A stretch of DNA of 64,000 bases from contig PGYO01000001.1 of assembly GCA_002839705.1 (NCBI GenBank), positions 434,001-498,000 of the forward strand, in the 5' to 3' direction. Below, piece after piece: positions 53,055 through 63,139 of this stretch. Every line of letters starts with the position of its first letter. Position 1 is the stretch's first letter. Source of the stretch: Methanobacteriales archaeon HGW-Methanobacteriales-1. Its GTDB lineage: Archaea > Methanobacteriota > Methanobacteria > Methanobacteriales > Methanobacteriaceae. The notes beneath the pieces are model-generated. The model had not been told where the DNA came from and ran no database searches. It saw only the letters and a program-made list of their open reading frames with translations. A program made the position numbers and the translations under genes.

Positions 53055-54599
53055 ATGGCCGATAACGATCAGTATAAGTGGGGAGTAGTATTAGTTGCCT
53101 GTTTGGCAATTTTTATCATAGTTTTAGACACATCTGCAATGAATGTGGCGATAACAACATTGGTAGTAGAATTAAATACAACTTTATCTGAAATCCAGGG
53201 TATTATAGCATTATATGCTTTAATTATTGCTTCTTTCATGTTACTGGGGAGCAAACTCCAGGATATCATGGGAAGAAAAAAGACATTTTTGATAGGATTA
53301 GGTATTTATGTTATTGGAACAATTATTGCCACTTTAAGTACTTCTGCAACCATGCTTCTGATAGGATGGGCGATTTTCGAAGGTATTGGTGCCGCTTTGA
53401 TTTTTCCGGCCACTACTACCCTTGTGGGATCCAGCTATGAAGGCAAAGATAAAATAACAGCTTTTAGTATTTGGGGCGGAGTAGCTGCCATGGGGGCAGC
53501 TATAGGTCCTATTATTGGTGGAGTATTTACCACATATTTAACCTGGAGATTAGTATTTGGATCAGAAATCTTAATTGTAGTTATAATATTCTTGTTCAGG
53601 CATTACCTATCTGAATCAACACCCACCCTCCAATGGAAAGATTTGGACATTTTAGGAGCAGTACTTTCTATAATATCTTTAGTATTGATTGTTACGGGCA
53701 TATTATTCCTCAGCGACCCCATGAACTGGGGAAATGTCGCCGTGTTGTTAATTTCAGGCTTAATTCTCTTTGCAGTCTTTTTATTATGGCAGAGAAGGAG
53801 AATTAATAAAAATTCACAACCACTAATTGATATATCCCTTCTAAAGAATCGTCTATTTGGTTTAGGTACTATTAACTCAGTTATACAACAAATACCACTA
53901 GCAGGATTTCTTTTTATTATACCGGTATTCCTCCAGCAAGTCATTAAACTAAATGCTTTCAACACCGGATTTGCTCTTTTACCAGCATCAATTACTATTC
54001 TAGTGGTGGCCATAGTAGGTGCCCGACTATCAACCATTATAGACTCTAAATACGTAGTTATGATTGGTTTTCTTGTATCAGCAGCAGGAATGATAATACT
54101 GGCCCCGGTATTTAATGTAAATACTCAAATACCAGATATCATTCCGGGATCAATAGTCTTTGGTGTAGGAATAGGCCTTCTAATGTCACAGTTAACTAAT
54201 TTGGCCATGTCTGCTGCCAGAGCTGATCAAGAAACTGATGCTTCGGGTTTATTCAACTCTTTTAAGAATTTAGGTTATTCTATTGGGACCGCGTTAATAG
54301 GTGTTTTCCTTATTGTGGGGATGTTTTGGGGAATTAGTGCTGGAATAGCATCTACGGGACAAGCTGGAAACCTTACCAATGAGGAAATACAAAGCAGTGT
54401 CGTCTTCAGCTACTTTGAAAAGATGCAAACCGGTGCACCTCCTGAGGTATCGCCACAATTACAACCATATACTACGGAGATTATTAATTCATCCATTAGT
54501 TCTGCAATGAAACAGTCGTTCTATGCTATGGCATTAATCATGATCTTAGGATTTATAACCAGTATTTTCATTCCAAAAAGAGAAGAACCTAATCCCTAG
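53055..54599 (+). CDS. MFS drug exporter, 14-helix type
   Basis: This 514-residue membrane protein has the DHA2 (EmrB/QacA) motif D1 LDTSAMNVAI in helix 1, GSKLQDIMGRKK as motif A and a proline-glycine motif in GPIIGGVFTTYLTWR. Fourteen helices are visible. It is likely a proton-driven exporter of unknown substrate. Confidence 0.9.
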   Translation: MADNDQYKWGVVLVACLAIFIIVLDTSAMNVAITTLVVELNTTLSEIQGIIALYALIIASFMLLGSKLQDIMGRKKTFLIGLGIYVIGTIIATLSTSATMLLIGWAIFEGIGAALIFPATTTLVGSSYEGKDKITAFSIWGGVAAMGAAIGPIIGGVFTTYLTWRLVFGSEILIVVIIFLFRHYLSESTPTLQWKDLDILGAVLSIISLVLIVTGILFLSDPMNWGNVAVLLISGLILFAVFLLWQRRRINKNSQPLIDISLLKNRLFGLGTINSVIQQIPLAGFLFIIPVFLQQVIKLNAFNTGFALLPASITILVVAIVGARLSTIIDSKYVVMIGFLVSAAGMIILAPVFNVNTQIPDIIPGSIVFGVGIGLLMSQLTNLAMSAARADQETDASGLFNSFKNLGYSIGTALIGVFLIVGMFWGISAGIASTGQAGNLTNEEIQSSVVFSYFEKMQTGAPPEVSPQLQPYTTEIINSSISSAMKQSFYAMALIMILGFITSIFIPKREEPNP

Positions 54600-54798
54600 T
54601 TTGGATAAATATATTTAATCTACTAGGGGCCATAATAATTTAGTATAATATTGAATAATAAATCCAATTGAATATAAACTTCAAATTTAGTAATTATGAA
54701 ATAGATAAATCCAATTGAATATAAAATTCAAATAATTGTTAAAAAATAATATTAAAATAATTATAATGATAATTAATAAATTTCAGGGGAGAAATTAG
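54600..54798. repeat. Direct repeat of 21 bases
   Basis: ATAAATCCAATTGAATATAA recurs at 54658 and 54705 in the leader of the YbjQ gene, 47 bases apart. Meaning unknown. Confidence 0.45.
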
Positions 54799-55125
54799 AT
54801 GCTAATTATAACTACACCAAACATTGAAGGGAAAGAAATAACTGAATATCATGGATTAGTAACCGGGGACTCTCTTTTGGGAGCAAACCTCTATAAAGAT
54901 ATGTTTTCAGGAGTCAGAGATGTGGTAGGCGGAAGAACCTCTAAATATGAGGAAGAGCTTTCCAATGCCAGACACATGGCTCTAAATATTGTGCAAGAAA
55001 AAGCAGAGAAAATGGGTGCCAATGCTGTGGTGGGAATTCGGGTGACTTATCATAACCTGGGGGGAACCATGGGAAATACTATAATGGTAACTATATCTGG
55101 AACTGCAGTTTCATTTAAGGAATAA
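54799..55125 (+). CDS. YbjQ/UPF0145 family protein
   Basis: This 108-residue protein is a single YbjQ domain: [25 protein letters not shown], then [26 protein letters not shown]. It forms pentamers in known structures and has been called a heavy-metal-binding fold without firm function. GGGGAG precedes the ATG. A membrane-linked paralogue follows. Confidence 0.85.
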   Translation: MLIITTPNIEGKEITEYHGLVTGDSLLGANLYKDMFSGVRDVVGGRTSKYEEELSNARHMALNIVQEKAEKMGANAVVGIRVTYHNLGGTMGNTIMVTISGTAVSFKE

Positions 55126-55161
55126 TTTATCCTATTAACTTAATTCTTGAGGTGAATCTTT

Positions 55162-56001
55162 TTGCTTGCTTCTGAGAGAAATTTTTTCGTAGAAAAACGT
55201 TGGGCATTAGTGGCCATAGGCCTGGGAGTTGCCGTAGGTTTTCTTTCCGCCCTAATATGTGTTAGATGGCATTTAATTATTTTTGGATTTAATATAATGT
55301 ATATTATTTCTCCATTAATGGCCGGATTTGTGGAGACCATTATAGCCCGTAAAAAATACGGTAAAAGTACTGGAGCTATCAGTGCTCTTTTAACATTCCT
55401 TTTAATCAATATTTATGGCTGGTTTGTTTATCCTCGTATAGCAAAAGAACCAGTCACACTTAGTTTAATTACTGTACTTGCCATATTACTTACCATACAA
55501 GCAGCATTCCCTATATTAATCAATCATATCCTTTTCGTAGTTGTTTTAGGTACTGTCAGGAAGATTATTGAATTTTTAGTCTTTGTTCCTTCAAAAATCA
55601 CCAGAAAACCTCCTGAAGTTAAGGTATTGGATGATAATGAACCCTCTTCTGATGAGATTTTTCTGGATGAACTAAACATACCTTTATTGTCGGTTGCTCC
55701 GGCAGATGGAGGAAAGATAAAAAAATATATGGGTTTAGTTGGTGGAGAAGCTGTAGCTCAAGAAAATGGACCTGAAGATGTGGTTTCAAAGATCACCAAG
55801 GTAATTGAACCTATGCAACTTGAGGATATTGATTTAAGTGAGGCTAGAAAATTGGCCATATCCCGAATGCTTGAAGAAGCTGAATCACTGGGCGCCAATA
55901 CAGTTGTTGAAGTTTTAATTGACTATGTTTCTATGGGTGGAATACAAGGAACTGCATTCATTGTAACTGCCACTGGAACAGCGGTTTTATGTGATAAATG
56001 A
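55162..56001 (+). CDS. Membrane protein with C-terminal YbjQ domain
   Basis: This 279-residue protein has four membrane helices in the first 150 residues and a cytosolic YbjQ domain at the end (KKYMGLVGGEAVAQENG, then RMLEEAESLGANTVVEV). The start is TTG at 55162 with GAGGTGA six bases upstream. It is 36 bases after the single-domain YbjQ gene, so the two may assemble together. Confidence 0.8.
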   Translation: MLASERNFFVEKRWALVAIGLGVAVGFLSALICVRWHLIIFGFNIMYIISPLMAGFVETIIARKKYGKSTGAISALLTFLLINIYGWFVYPRIAKEPVTLSLITVLAILLTIQAAFPILINHILFVVVLGTVRKIIEFLVFVPSKITRKPPEVKVLDDNEPSSDEIFLDELNIPLLSVAPADGGKIKKYMGLVGGEAVAQENGPEDVVSKITKVIEPMQLEDIDLSEARKLAISRMLEEAESLGANTVVEVLIDYVSMGGIQGTAFIVTATGTAVLCDK

Positions 56002-56075
56002 GTAATTAATTGCTAAGTCATTCAAAAATTTATTAATATTTTTAAATTTTTTTTAAAAATAGAATATAAAGAAAA

Positions 56076-56258
56076 TTAGTATTTATTTTTATTCCTACTT
56101 CTAAATATTAAAAAGGCCACAATGGCCAAAATTATTAAAATTATTACTATAAAAGCTATTATTCCAAAGATTCCTATAAATCCTAATTTTCCCAGGAAGC
56201 CCAGTTTTCCTAAACCCCCTAATTTTAATCCTCCAATTTTTAGTGCTGTAATAAACAT
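56076..56258 (-). CDS. Glycine-rich single-pass peptide, 60 aa
   Basis: The N-terminal 30 residues repeat Gly-Leu/Lys-Leu-Gly units (GGLKLGGLGKLGFLGKLGF), followed by a membrane helix (IIAFIVIILIILAIVAFLIF) and a basic tail RSRNKNKY. AGGTGAT precedes the ATG. The amphipathic repeat recalls membrane-active peptides. Its function is unknown. Confidence 0.6.
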   Translation of the reverse strand: MFITALKIGGLKLGGLGKLGFLGKLGFIGIFGIIAFIVIILIILAIVAFLIFRSRNKNKY

Positions 56259-56312
56259 TTAATCACCTCTTTTTATAAATATGAATTTTAATTAATTTAA
56301 TACCTCATTATT

Positions 56313-56792
56313 TTAGAACTCACAGTGCTCATCCACTTCATCATTCAAAAGGCCCTTTATGGATGCGGCAATACAAGATGCACTCCAACCAATAACTCCC
56401 TTACTGAGTTCTTCTAATTCTGGAGGAACATTTTCCATACCATAGGGTCGGATAAGCAGTGCGGGTTTTTCCATTTCCTGGGCCAGATTTAATACAGTCA
56501 TTATTAGATTTTTATAGGTGGGATACAGTCCGGAGAGGACAATTACCAGGTCAGCATCAGTAATCTGGCTTTTAAGTGCTTTTTTTAACTCATCAATATC
56601 TACACATCCAGAAAGACTATTATCTGAATGGTTTTCATAGTTAAAATCATGAGCATCTTCCAACCGTCCAGTAAATCGCTGGTATTCTTCATCAGTTTCC
56701 GCTACTTGAGTAATGAACAGATGATAATCTCTTTGATCCATTTCTTCTTCAAACATAATGATTTCTCGCACTGTTTCATTCTTTTTTGACAT
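56313..56792 (-). CDS. MTH538/TIR-like protein (DUF1863)
   Basis: This 159-residue protein has YHLFITQVAETDEEYQRF near the N terminus, DADLVIVLSGLYPTYKNLIMTVLNLAQEMEKP in the middle and VIGWSASCIAASIKGLL at the end. This is the flavodoxin-like, TIR-related MTH538/DUF1863 fold. Relatives sense or cleave nucleotides in defence systems such as Thoeris. No ribosome site is seen; a TATA box lies just upstream, and an ATG at 56756 may be the real start. Confidence 0.7.
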   Translation of the reverse strand: MSKKNETVREIIMFEEEMDQRDYHLFITQVAETDEEYQRFTGRLEDAHDFNYENHSDNSLSGCVDIDELKKALKSQITDADLVIVLSGLYPTYKNLIMTVLNLAQEMEKPALLIRPYGMENVPPELEELSKGVIGWSASCIAASIKGLLNDEVDEHCEF

Positions 56793-57064
56793 ACATATTT
56801 ATATAAAAGTTAATACTAATTTATTTCTATGAAAGTAATAAATAGTATCAAAGTATGTGTTAAATTGTTGATTATAATAATATTAATGAAAGTATATTGT
56901 AAAGATTTTGATTACAAAAAAAGATCATCGATGTAGGATTAAGTAAAAAATAAATAATTATAAAATTTTTTTATTTTCCAGGCAACATACATTTATAATT
57001 TGCTAAGTATCCACTTAGTAATTAATTTTAACTTATTTTTATTCTATTCTATTATAAAAAAATT

Positions 57065-57955
57065 TCAGGACATCCATGCAGGAGTCCCATATTCAAAATC
57101 TTCTTTCCATATACTTTCTAATGTGTCGTTTGGTAATCTTCTTTTTGCTATATTGCAGAAAGCCTCTACAATTGAGGCAGATCCGGATTCTTTCCCTTCT
57201 ATTTCTTTTATCCAGAAAGCAGGTTTGTATCTAACTACATTACTTAATATAAACAGTCCTACAAATATAATTGCAAATGTTTTGTAAATACCACAATTAA
57301 GAGGATCTATCATATATTTACCTGCTACAGTACCTTTTTCAATTTGCAAACAAGATGTTTCTTCATTACCAATCCGATTACAACTAGACTTTTCACCGTA
57401 GTGACGTTGGTATATTCCAGACAAATCAGGTATCCTTTTTAATACATCTTTGAAAGTCAAATCAATCCCTTTGCTAGGAATAGTTTCATCAATACTTTCA
57501 CATAAATACGGAAATACTCCATCATTTGTAATAGCATACTCCTTTTCAATTTCCCACTTAGATGAATCGTTTGAATAATCTTGAAGCTCTTTTTGTGTAT
57601 CAGAATCTCCTACTGTATTTGCACGTGTACTGAGCCCATGATAATTTAGATCTGATAATCTTTTATCAGTATTAGCTAAAATAACTGATTTAACAAGTGC
57701 ATGAGCACCATAAAATTGTAGTAATGGTTGAGTAGCCAGTCCCACTTTTTCAGCAGCAATATAATATTCATCCGCTTGCTGAATACAAGATGCTATTTCA
57801 AATGATCTTTCAGAAATTTCACGAGAATCATGATGTATTTGTATTCTTTGAGATTCTGTTTTCATAGATAGTAGGTTTTCAACATTTTTCTGACTCTTTA
57901 AGTATCTAAGTTGATTCCAAATTTCACTTTGTGGAGTTTCGGTCCAAAAAAACAT
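57065..57955 (-). CDS. YaaC-like protein
   Basis: This 296-residue protein resembles the YaaC family: W.QLRYLKSQKNVENLL at the start, EYYIAAEKVGLATQPLLQFYGAHALVKSVI, and a conserved C-terminal part. GGGAGG precedes the ATG. YaaC-like proteins occur in variable islands and their action is unknown. Confidence 0.6.
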   Translation of the reverse strand: MFFWTETPQSEIWNQLRYLKSQKNVENLLSMKTESQRIQIHHDSREISERSFEIASCIQQADEYYIAAEKVGLATQPLLQFYGAHALVKSVILANTDKRLSDLNYHGLSTRANTVGDSDTQKELQDYSNDSSKWEIEKEYAITNDGVFPYLCESIDETIPSKGIDLTFKDVLKRIPDLSGIYQRHYGEKSSCNRIGNEETSCLQIEKGTVAGKYMIDPLNCGIYKTFAIIFVGLFILSNVVRYKPAFWIKEIEGKESGSASIVEAFCNIAKRRLPNDTLESIWKEDFEYGTPAWMS

Positions 57956-57984
57956 TTTTTACCTCCCAATGATCTTTTATAATT

Positions 57985-59112
57985 TTATTTCCTTTTCTTT
58001 TCCATAATATACAATAGAGTTTTTGTTTGTTCCCAATTAATAGATTCAAAGAAATAATCCCTCGAAATTTCTTTTTTTAGTGAATTCAAGTATGTATCTA
58101 ACCATTTGTTATAATTCCAGACAGTATTAGAAAAAAGACTTCTTATTTTAAATTTTACATCAATTTTCAATTTTATCTCAAATACTTGAAATCTTAAGAT
58201 ATCTAGCCATTCATTTTCACTTATGAATTCCAGATCTAAACCTAAATAATATTTTTGGAAATATTCTGGCAAGACTGTATTGTACCCATCAAAAATGATA
58301 TCAAAGTTTAAAACGATATGATTCGATTCTAAAACAATTCCATGAGGGTCATGTCTTTTGATGCTTGTTCCAGCCGGTAAAACTAAATGAAGTCTGCGAT
58401 ATAAAGCACCTGTTTTATCATATCTTAAAAATAATGTTTCTTCTCCTTTAGATTCAAAAAAAACTCCTGCCTCTTTTTCTTCTTCTAAAGAATCTTTAAA
58501 AGCTTCTCTTTGATCCATAGGTTTAGAAAATAAATTTAAAAAACGATTATCTAATAGGACATCTGGAATATCTTCTCTTTCGTATATTTTTAAATCTTTA
58601 AAATCATTGATATTAAAAAAATGGTGTAACGTAGAGGACAACCTATGGAAAATGAAATATTCAAATGACTCTTCAATTATCTCTTTAGCACTCGTTGCAT
58701 ATTCTTCTATTTCATGTGGACTGAAAATATATCTTAAAGGAGCATCATCCCATATTTCTTTGAGTGATTTGTCCTCTTCAAAAGCAGATTTTAAATTATT
58801 TACTAATTCATTGGATAAACCATAATTGTCGACGTTTATTAATTTATTTTCTTTGGAATCGTACACTATAAATCCTTTTAATGTGATGGTTCTATTAAAT
58901 TTTTTAAAATTATTATAAATTAGCACTATTGCTGAGCTTATAACAATTATAGTACCTATGAAAAACATTATTGTGTTAAATTCATTTAAATTAGAAAAAG
59001 AGCTAGCAATTAGATTTAATCCAAATGATATAAAAATTGCAGTTAGTATAATCTCAAGTAATAAATCTCTATTCAGGACATTCTGTTTAATAATCTCATT
59101 ATTTTCTGACAT
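57985..59112 (-). CDS. Membrane protein with large cytosolic part
   Basis: This 375-residue protein has two N-terminal membrane helices (LLLEIILTAIFISFGLNLI and NTIMFFIGTIIVISSAIVLIY) and a 300-residue soluble part that I do not recognise. It is followed by the YaaC-like gene after 29 bases, so they are likely one operon. The ATG at 59112 is preferred to a TTG at 59121. Confidence 0.6.
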   Translation of the reverse strand: MSENNEIIKQNVLNRDLLLEIILTAIFISFGLNLIASSFSNLNEFNTIMFFIGTIIVISSAIVLIYNNFKKFNRTITLKGFIVYDSKENKLINVDNYGLSNELVNNLKSAFEEDKSLKEIWDDAPLRYIFSPHEIEEYATSAKEIIEESFEYFIFHRLSSTLHHFFNINDFKDLKIYEREDIPDVLLDNRFLNLFSKPMDQREAFKDSLEEEKEAGVFFESKGEETLFLRYDKTGALYRRLHLVLPAGTSIKRHDPHGIVLESNHIVLNFDIIFDGYNTVLPEYFQKYYLGLDLEFISENEWLDILRFQVFEIKLKIDVKFKIRSLFSNTVWNYNKWLDTYLNSLKKEISRDYFFESINWEQTKTLLYIMEKKRK

Positions 59113-59251
59113 ATTAACCAATCAATTGATTTGAGTCAAGTAATAGTAATATTTTTTCATGGATAATTAACTTACTTGGATTTTATAAAAAATGATAGTT
59201 TTTAGTAAAGAGTAAATTAAATATTAATGTAAATCCAATAAGATTTTTGTA

Positions 59252-59855
59252 TTATTGGATTGAGCGCCCTATGAAAACTCCAACAGCTCCCCCAATCGCT
59301 CCAATTACTACTCCTTTTAAAAAACGATTGATTAATGCAGGTAAAACTAATTCGGAAGGTAAAGGTAATCCCATTGCAGGTAATGTGTATGTAATAACTA
59401 AAAATCCTGGCTATTAATGATGAAAATCCTAATATTAACGCTCCAAGGAATGAACCTATAGCATATCCATTTTTTTTAAATGTGATACCTGTTATTAATG
59501 GTGCAATTAAAAATAACCAACTGTCGTTCAGCCAAGTGCCTATAAAAAGACAGAAACCAAGAATAAAAATATTTTCAAGTGTTTTTCCCGAATTTGGATT
59601 CGTATTATTTTTTCTAACATTAGATTTGTAGTTAGTATCATATTGAGGATACATATTACTGTAATAGTTAGCATTGCTTGAAAAATTTTTAGGTTCTTTT
59701 TTTGTTTCTGAATTGAGATATGGTTTATTAATATTTTCCAAATAAATGTAGTACTTTAATTTGCCTCCACATTTGCAAACATCAAAGTCTTTAGGAGATT
59801 CACCATTTCGTAGTTCATAAATACCTTCGCATTCTTTGCAGTACAAATAAGGCAT
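59252..59855 (-). pseudogene. Frameshifted zinc-ribbon membrane protein
   Basis: The frame from ATG 59855 gives a zinc ribbon (CKECEG, then CKCGG), a polar linker and membrane helices. At about 59410 the downstream sequence continues in a different frame as [20 protein letters not shown] and then [19 protein letters not shown] to a stop at 59252, while the annotated frame becomes non-protein-like. One extra base at AGCCAGGATTTTTAG explains it. A ribosome site GGGGAGG precedes the ATG. It is either a real mutation or a sequence error. Confidence 0.7.
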
Positions 59856-59932
59856 AATGCCCTCCCCTTATCAAAAATTAATTAAATCTTTTTAAGTACG
59901 ATTTATTCATATATAACATTTAAAATAAAGAA

Positions 59933-61222
59933 TTATAAGAACCAGTCTGGTTTTTCATTTAACCAAGAGGGATTATTTAATCCTTTGGCATCACATAGTT
60001 TTTGGATAACATCTTTAGGTAATTTTGGTAAATTTACTACAAAATCTTGAGATAGATCATACCCAATTTTAGTTTTTGTTTCGGTATTTACTATTACTGG
60101 TTCATATTTGCCTTTATGATGAATCAAGGAATTTCTAATGGTAATTAATTCTTTTAAAGCATTATATGGATATTCAGTTTCATCATAGTCATTGCCCTTG
60201 CCCTTGCCCATTGCATTAAAAAGAGCCTCAATTTTACCTAAATTTGTTTTATCTCTGACTATTCTATTCCATCCTTGACCGTTCCAACCATTAGGGAAAT
60301 ATTCATATCCAAAACCATTAACAAATGATTCAACACACGCTATCCCTAGAATCACTGCGATAGCTCTTTGTTGATATATTGCATCTTGATTTTGAATTAA
60401 TTCAGAATTATCTTTGCAGCTATTTACTATATCTTCAGCTTTTAAAGAATGATCATTACTTCCCCAAAAAAACATGGCTTCAGCAAAAATCTTTGTTTGC
60501 ATTTCACCATCTTTAACCGTAAATTTTTCAAAATGAGATAGTGACGGTGGTTCAACCTCAGATACCTTAGAAAAGTCTGCATTAGCTTTCTTCGAAAGAT
60601 GAATATCCCAAAGTTGTTGAATTATAGTCTCCCTTATACTTTTTAATTCTTTGTAAAAATCTTCTACTATAACCTTAAAATCAGCATGCCCAATCTCGCC
60701 TGGTTTAATAATATTATTCCTAATTTCTTGAAGTTTTAAAGCCATTTCATTAATAGGAATTAAATCTATCTCTGAAGAAACCCACTCCCCATAATGTTCA
60801 TCAGGAATAGGTACAAGCTCAGCAATTTTCCATTGCCAAAATCTCCCTTCATCATAAACCTGGAAATAATCTGAAAAGCCGAGTATTGGATCCCACACAT
60901 CTAATGGATTAGAAAGAAATTCAGCGCTGTATTCTGAAATTGGGCCCTCAGCAACAAGATCCGTTTCATCAACAGCCACTGGAGTGATATCACTTACCAT
61001 ACTTCTTAATAACCTAGAAGAATCTAAAAAAACATTATGAACTATCGGACCAGATACAACAACTTTTTTATTAGCTAATGCATCATCTAATGCTTCTTCA
61101 GTCATTAAATCGAAATTAAAAGTCCAAATTTCATCCCTTTCTGCATACTCTCTACAATCTAAATATTCTATGATTACCGATCGAATCCACCAATCAGGTA
61201 AATCTAAGCTATTAAAGTCCAT
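59933..61222 (-). CDS. Large HEPN-type protein
   Basis: Most of this 429-residue protein is not recognised. Near the C terminus ITIRNSLIHHKGKYE (Arg363, His368) is an RNxxxH HEPN motif in a helical setting. The leader holds an 11-pair hairpin (TTCGTGAAATG/CATTTCATGAA on the minus strand). HEPN proteins are often RNases in antiphage systems. Confidence 0.55.
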   Translation of the reverse strand: MDFNSLDLPDWWIRSVIIEYLDCREYAERDEIWTFNFDLMTEEALDDALANKKVVVSGPIVHNVFLDSSRLLRSMVSDITPVAVDETDLVAEGPISEYSAEFLSNPLDVWDPILGFSDYFQVYDEGRFWQWKIAELVPIPDEHYGEWVSSEIDLIPINEMALKLQEIRNNIIKPGEIGHADFKVIVEDFYKELKSIRETIIQQLWDIHLSKKANADFSKVSEVEPPSLSHFEKFTVKDGEMQTKIFAEAMFFWGSNDHSLKAEDIVNSCKDNSELIQNQDAIYQQRAIAVILGIACVESFVNGFGYEYFPNGWNGQGWNRIVRDKTNLGKIEALFNAMGKGKGNDYDETEYPYNALKELITIRNSLIHHKGKYEPVIVNTETKTKIGYDLSQDFVVNLPKLPKDVIQKLCDAKGLNNPSWLNEKPDWFL

Positions 61223-61437
61223 TGATTATCCTCCACTAACATTAAATTATTCACTTAATTCATGAAATGGGGTATTAATAAAATCATTTCACGAAATAAC
61301 TTTTTATTCATCAAGGGCCAACCAACTCAATTTTGACTTTCACGGTTCAAAACAAGTTATTTGTCTATTTAATATCCATTGAAATAAAACTCCAGATAGT
61401 CTGTTAAATTTAGGTAATCATAAAGCAAAAACAATTC

Positions 61438-62826
61438 CTAAAATCCTAAATGGCATTCTTGAAAATTATCCATAATCCATAAGAAATTAATATCTTCTTC
61501 TGTTTTGTCTTTCTTTTTTCTTTCCTCATCAATATAATTAGCTTCTCCTAATAATTTCAAATATGTATTTGAAAATTTAATCAATACGTTGGTTGCCGAA
61601 TTTGCAAAATGATAAGGCTCTAAAAAGTAGGTTTCAGGCAAAAGTTTATGTTTAAAAATTCCCCATTGGGTAAATGAGTCATATTTTTGATTTTTGTCAC
61701 CACATACACGTATATATCTTTCAGTTAGTTCATCAATTTTTAGAATAGTATACCTTGTTTTATCTTCATTTGTAAAAAAAGACTTTCCAAGCATTTCTTT
61801 ATGAATAATTACTTCTCTTAACCTATATAATAACAATATGAAGTCATTATATTCTATTAAATGATTTCTTAACTCCTGATTTTCAGTTCTAATAGCATTT
61901 AAGAAATTTCTACCTGCTTTTGGATTGAAAGAAATACTTGAGGGATAATTATCTCCTTCAAATTCTAAATTATATTGGTTTTTTGTTATTATTGCTAAAT
62001 TATCAAAAATACCAGTTACAAGAGAGATATAATAATTAAAATAATACATTATATTAATTTGAGTGTTATTATTTGTACCTTTATAGTATTGTATGCCCAT
62101 TTCATCAATACTTTTTAAAACATAATTAAATCTATTAGCAAATGAACTATAAAAATCATCATCAATATGAACATTAAAAAAAGGTACTTTATTCCTAAAA
62201 GAATACCAATACCACTGCCATTCACTTATACTAACTTGTCCGGTAGTATATTTTTCATTTATTTTAAAAAATAAATCAATTATTTCACGAGCTTCATCTA
62301 TATTGACAATGTTAAATTGCTGCACGTCCACGTATTTGTAGTCTTTATTTAGCATTTTTTCAAATGCTAATCTATTTTTAAGTAATATTTTATCATCGGT
62401 TATTAAAAAATTGGTAATAAAATTATCATTTATGTTTACAAGTTCATTAAAGTCAATTAATAAATAAATGGCTCTTTTTTGCTTAAAATCTAACTTTTCA
62501 ACCCCAAAAAACCGTTTACAATCCATTTCTATAAATTCATGCGGAAATGTCCACTGTCCATAACGCAATCCCCATTCAATACGATCAAAATCTTTATCTA
62601 TTTCAAATTTAAAAACATCTAATTTGTCTAAGTTATCATGTGATGTATCACATTTTGACCTGAAAAATTCGATATATTTGGCTAAAGAACTATCTATAAG
62701 TGCAGCATTAGCCCATATTAAAATTTTTTGGGCATTAATATTTTCATTATCTAATAAATAATTGAAAAATTGGGAATCAATGAATATTCTTACTTTCTTT
62801 CCTTGTAATAATGCACGACTATCCAT
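61438..62826 (-). CDS. PIN-like plus HEPN-like protein
   Basis: The N-terminal part of this 462-residue protein has VRIFIDSQFFNYLLDN and FLITDDKILLKNR, placed as in PIN RNases. After a long helical middle, YRLREVIIHKEML (Arg337, His342) fits an RxxxxH HEPN motif. This two-RNase layout is inferred from motifs only. It lies behind the second HEPN-type gene in the same island. Confidence 0.5.
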   Translation of the reverse strand: MDSRALLQGKKVRIFIDSQFFNYLLDNENINAQKILIWANAALIDSSLAKYIEFFRSKCDTSHDNLDKLDVFKFEIDKDFDRIEWGLRYGQWTFPHEFIEMDCKRFFGVEKLDFKQKRAIYLLIDFNELVNINDNFITNFLITDDKILLKNRLAFEKMLNKDYKYVDVQQFNIVNIDEAREIIDLFFKINEKYTTGQVSISEWQWYWYSFRNKVPFFNVHIDDDFYSSFANRFNYVLKSIDEMGIQYYKGTNNNTQINIMYYFNYYISLVTGIFDNLAIITKNQYNLEFEGDNYPSSISFNPKAGRNFLNAIRTENQELRNHLIEYNDFILLLYRLREVIIHKEMLGKSFFTNEDKTRYTILKIDELTERYIRVCGDKNQKYDSFTQWGIFKHKLLPETYFLEPYHFANSATNVLIKFSNTYLKLLGEANYIDEERKKKDKTEEDINFLWIMDNFQECHLGF

Positions 62827-63139
62827 AAAATCACTTTTTATGAGACTAATTTTATATTTAATTTTTTGATTTATGATTATTAATATTAATCATTCACTAA
62901 TAAATACTGAGTATATCCTATTCTTGAATATAATTCTGTATTAGTATTTATTAAAAAAATAAAATCAAATGTGTTTAAATAATTGTTTATGGTCTTAAAA
63001 TGAATAATATTTGTTTTAATTAATTTTTATGGTTTGGATTGATTATTGTTTAAAGGAGTTATTTTAAGGGAGGCTTTTTTTTTAAATTGTTACCTAATTT
63101 ATATAATTATTAAGAGATATAGGATATTTAGTGATTATA
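62827..63139. other. Intergenic without recognised feature
   Basis: Very AT-rich spacer between the PIN-HEPN-like gene and a plus-strand gene. A GGGAGGC followed by nine T is at about 63069-63084. Nothing else stands out. Confidence 0.4.

Noticed and set aside
61591-61598. GGTTGCCG resembling the left-arm 12-mer
   Set aside because: Only eight bases match and it lies inside a coding region.
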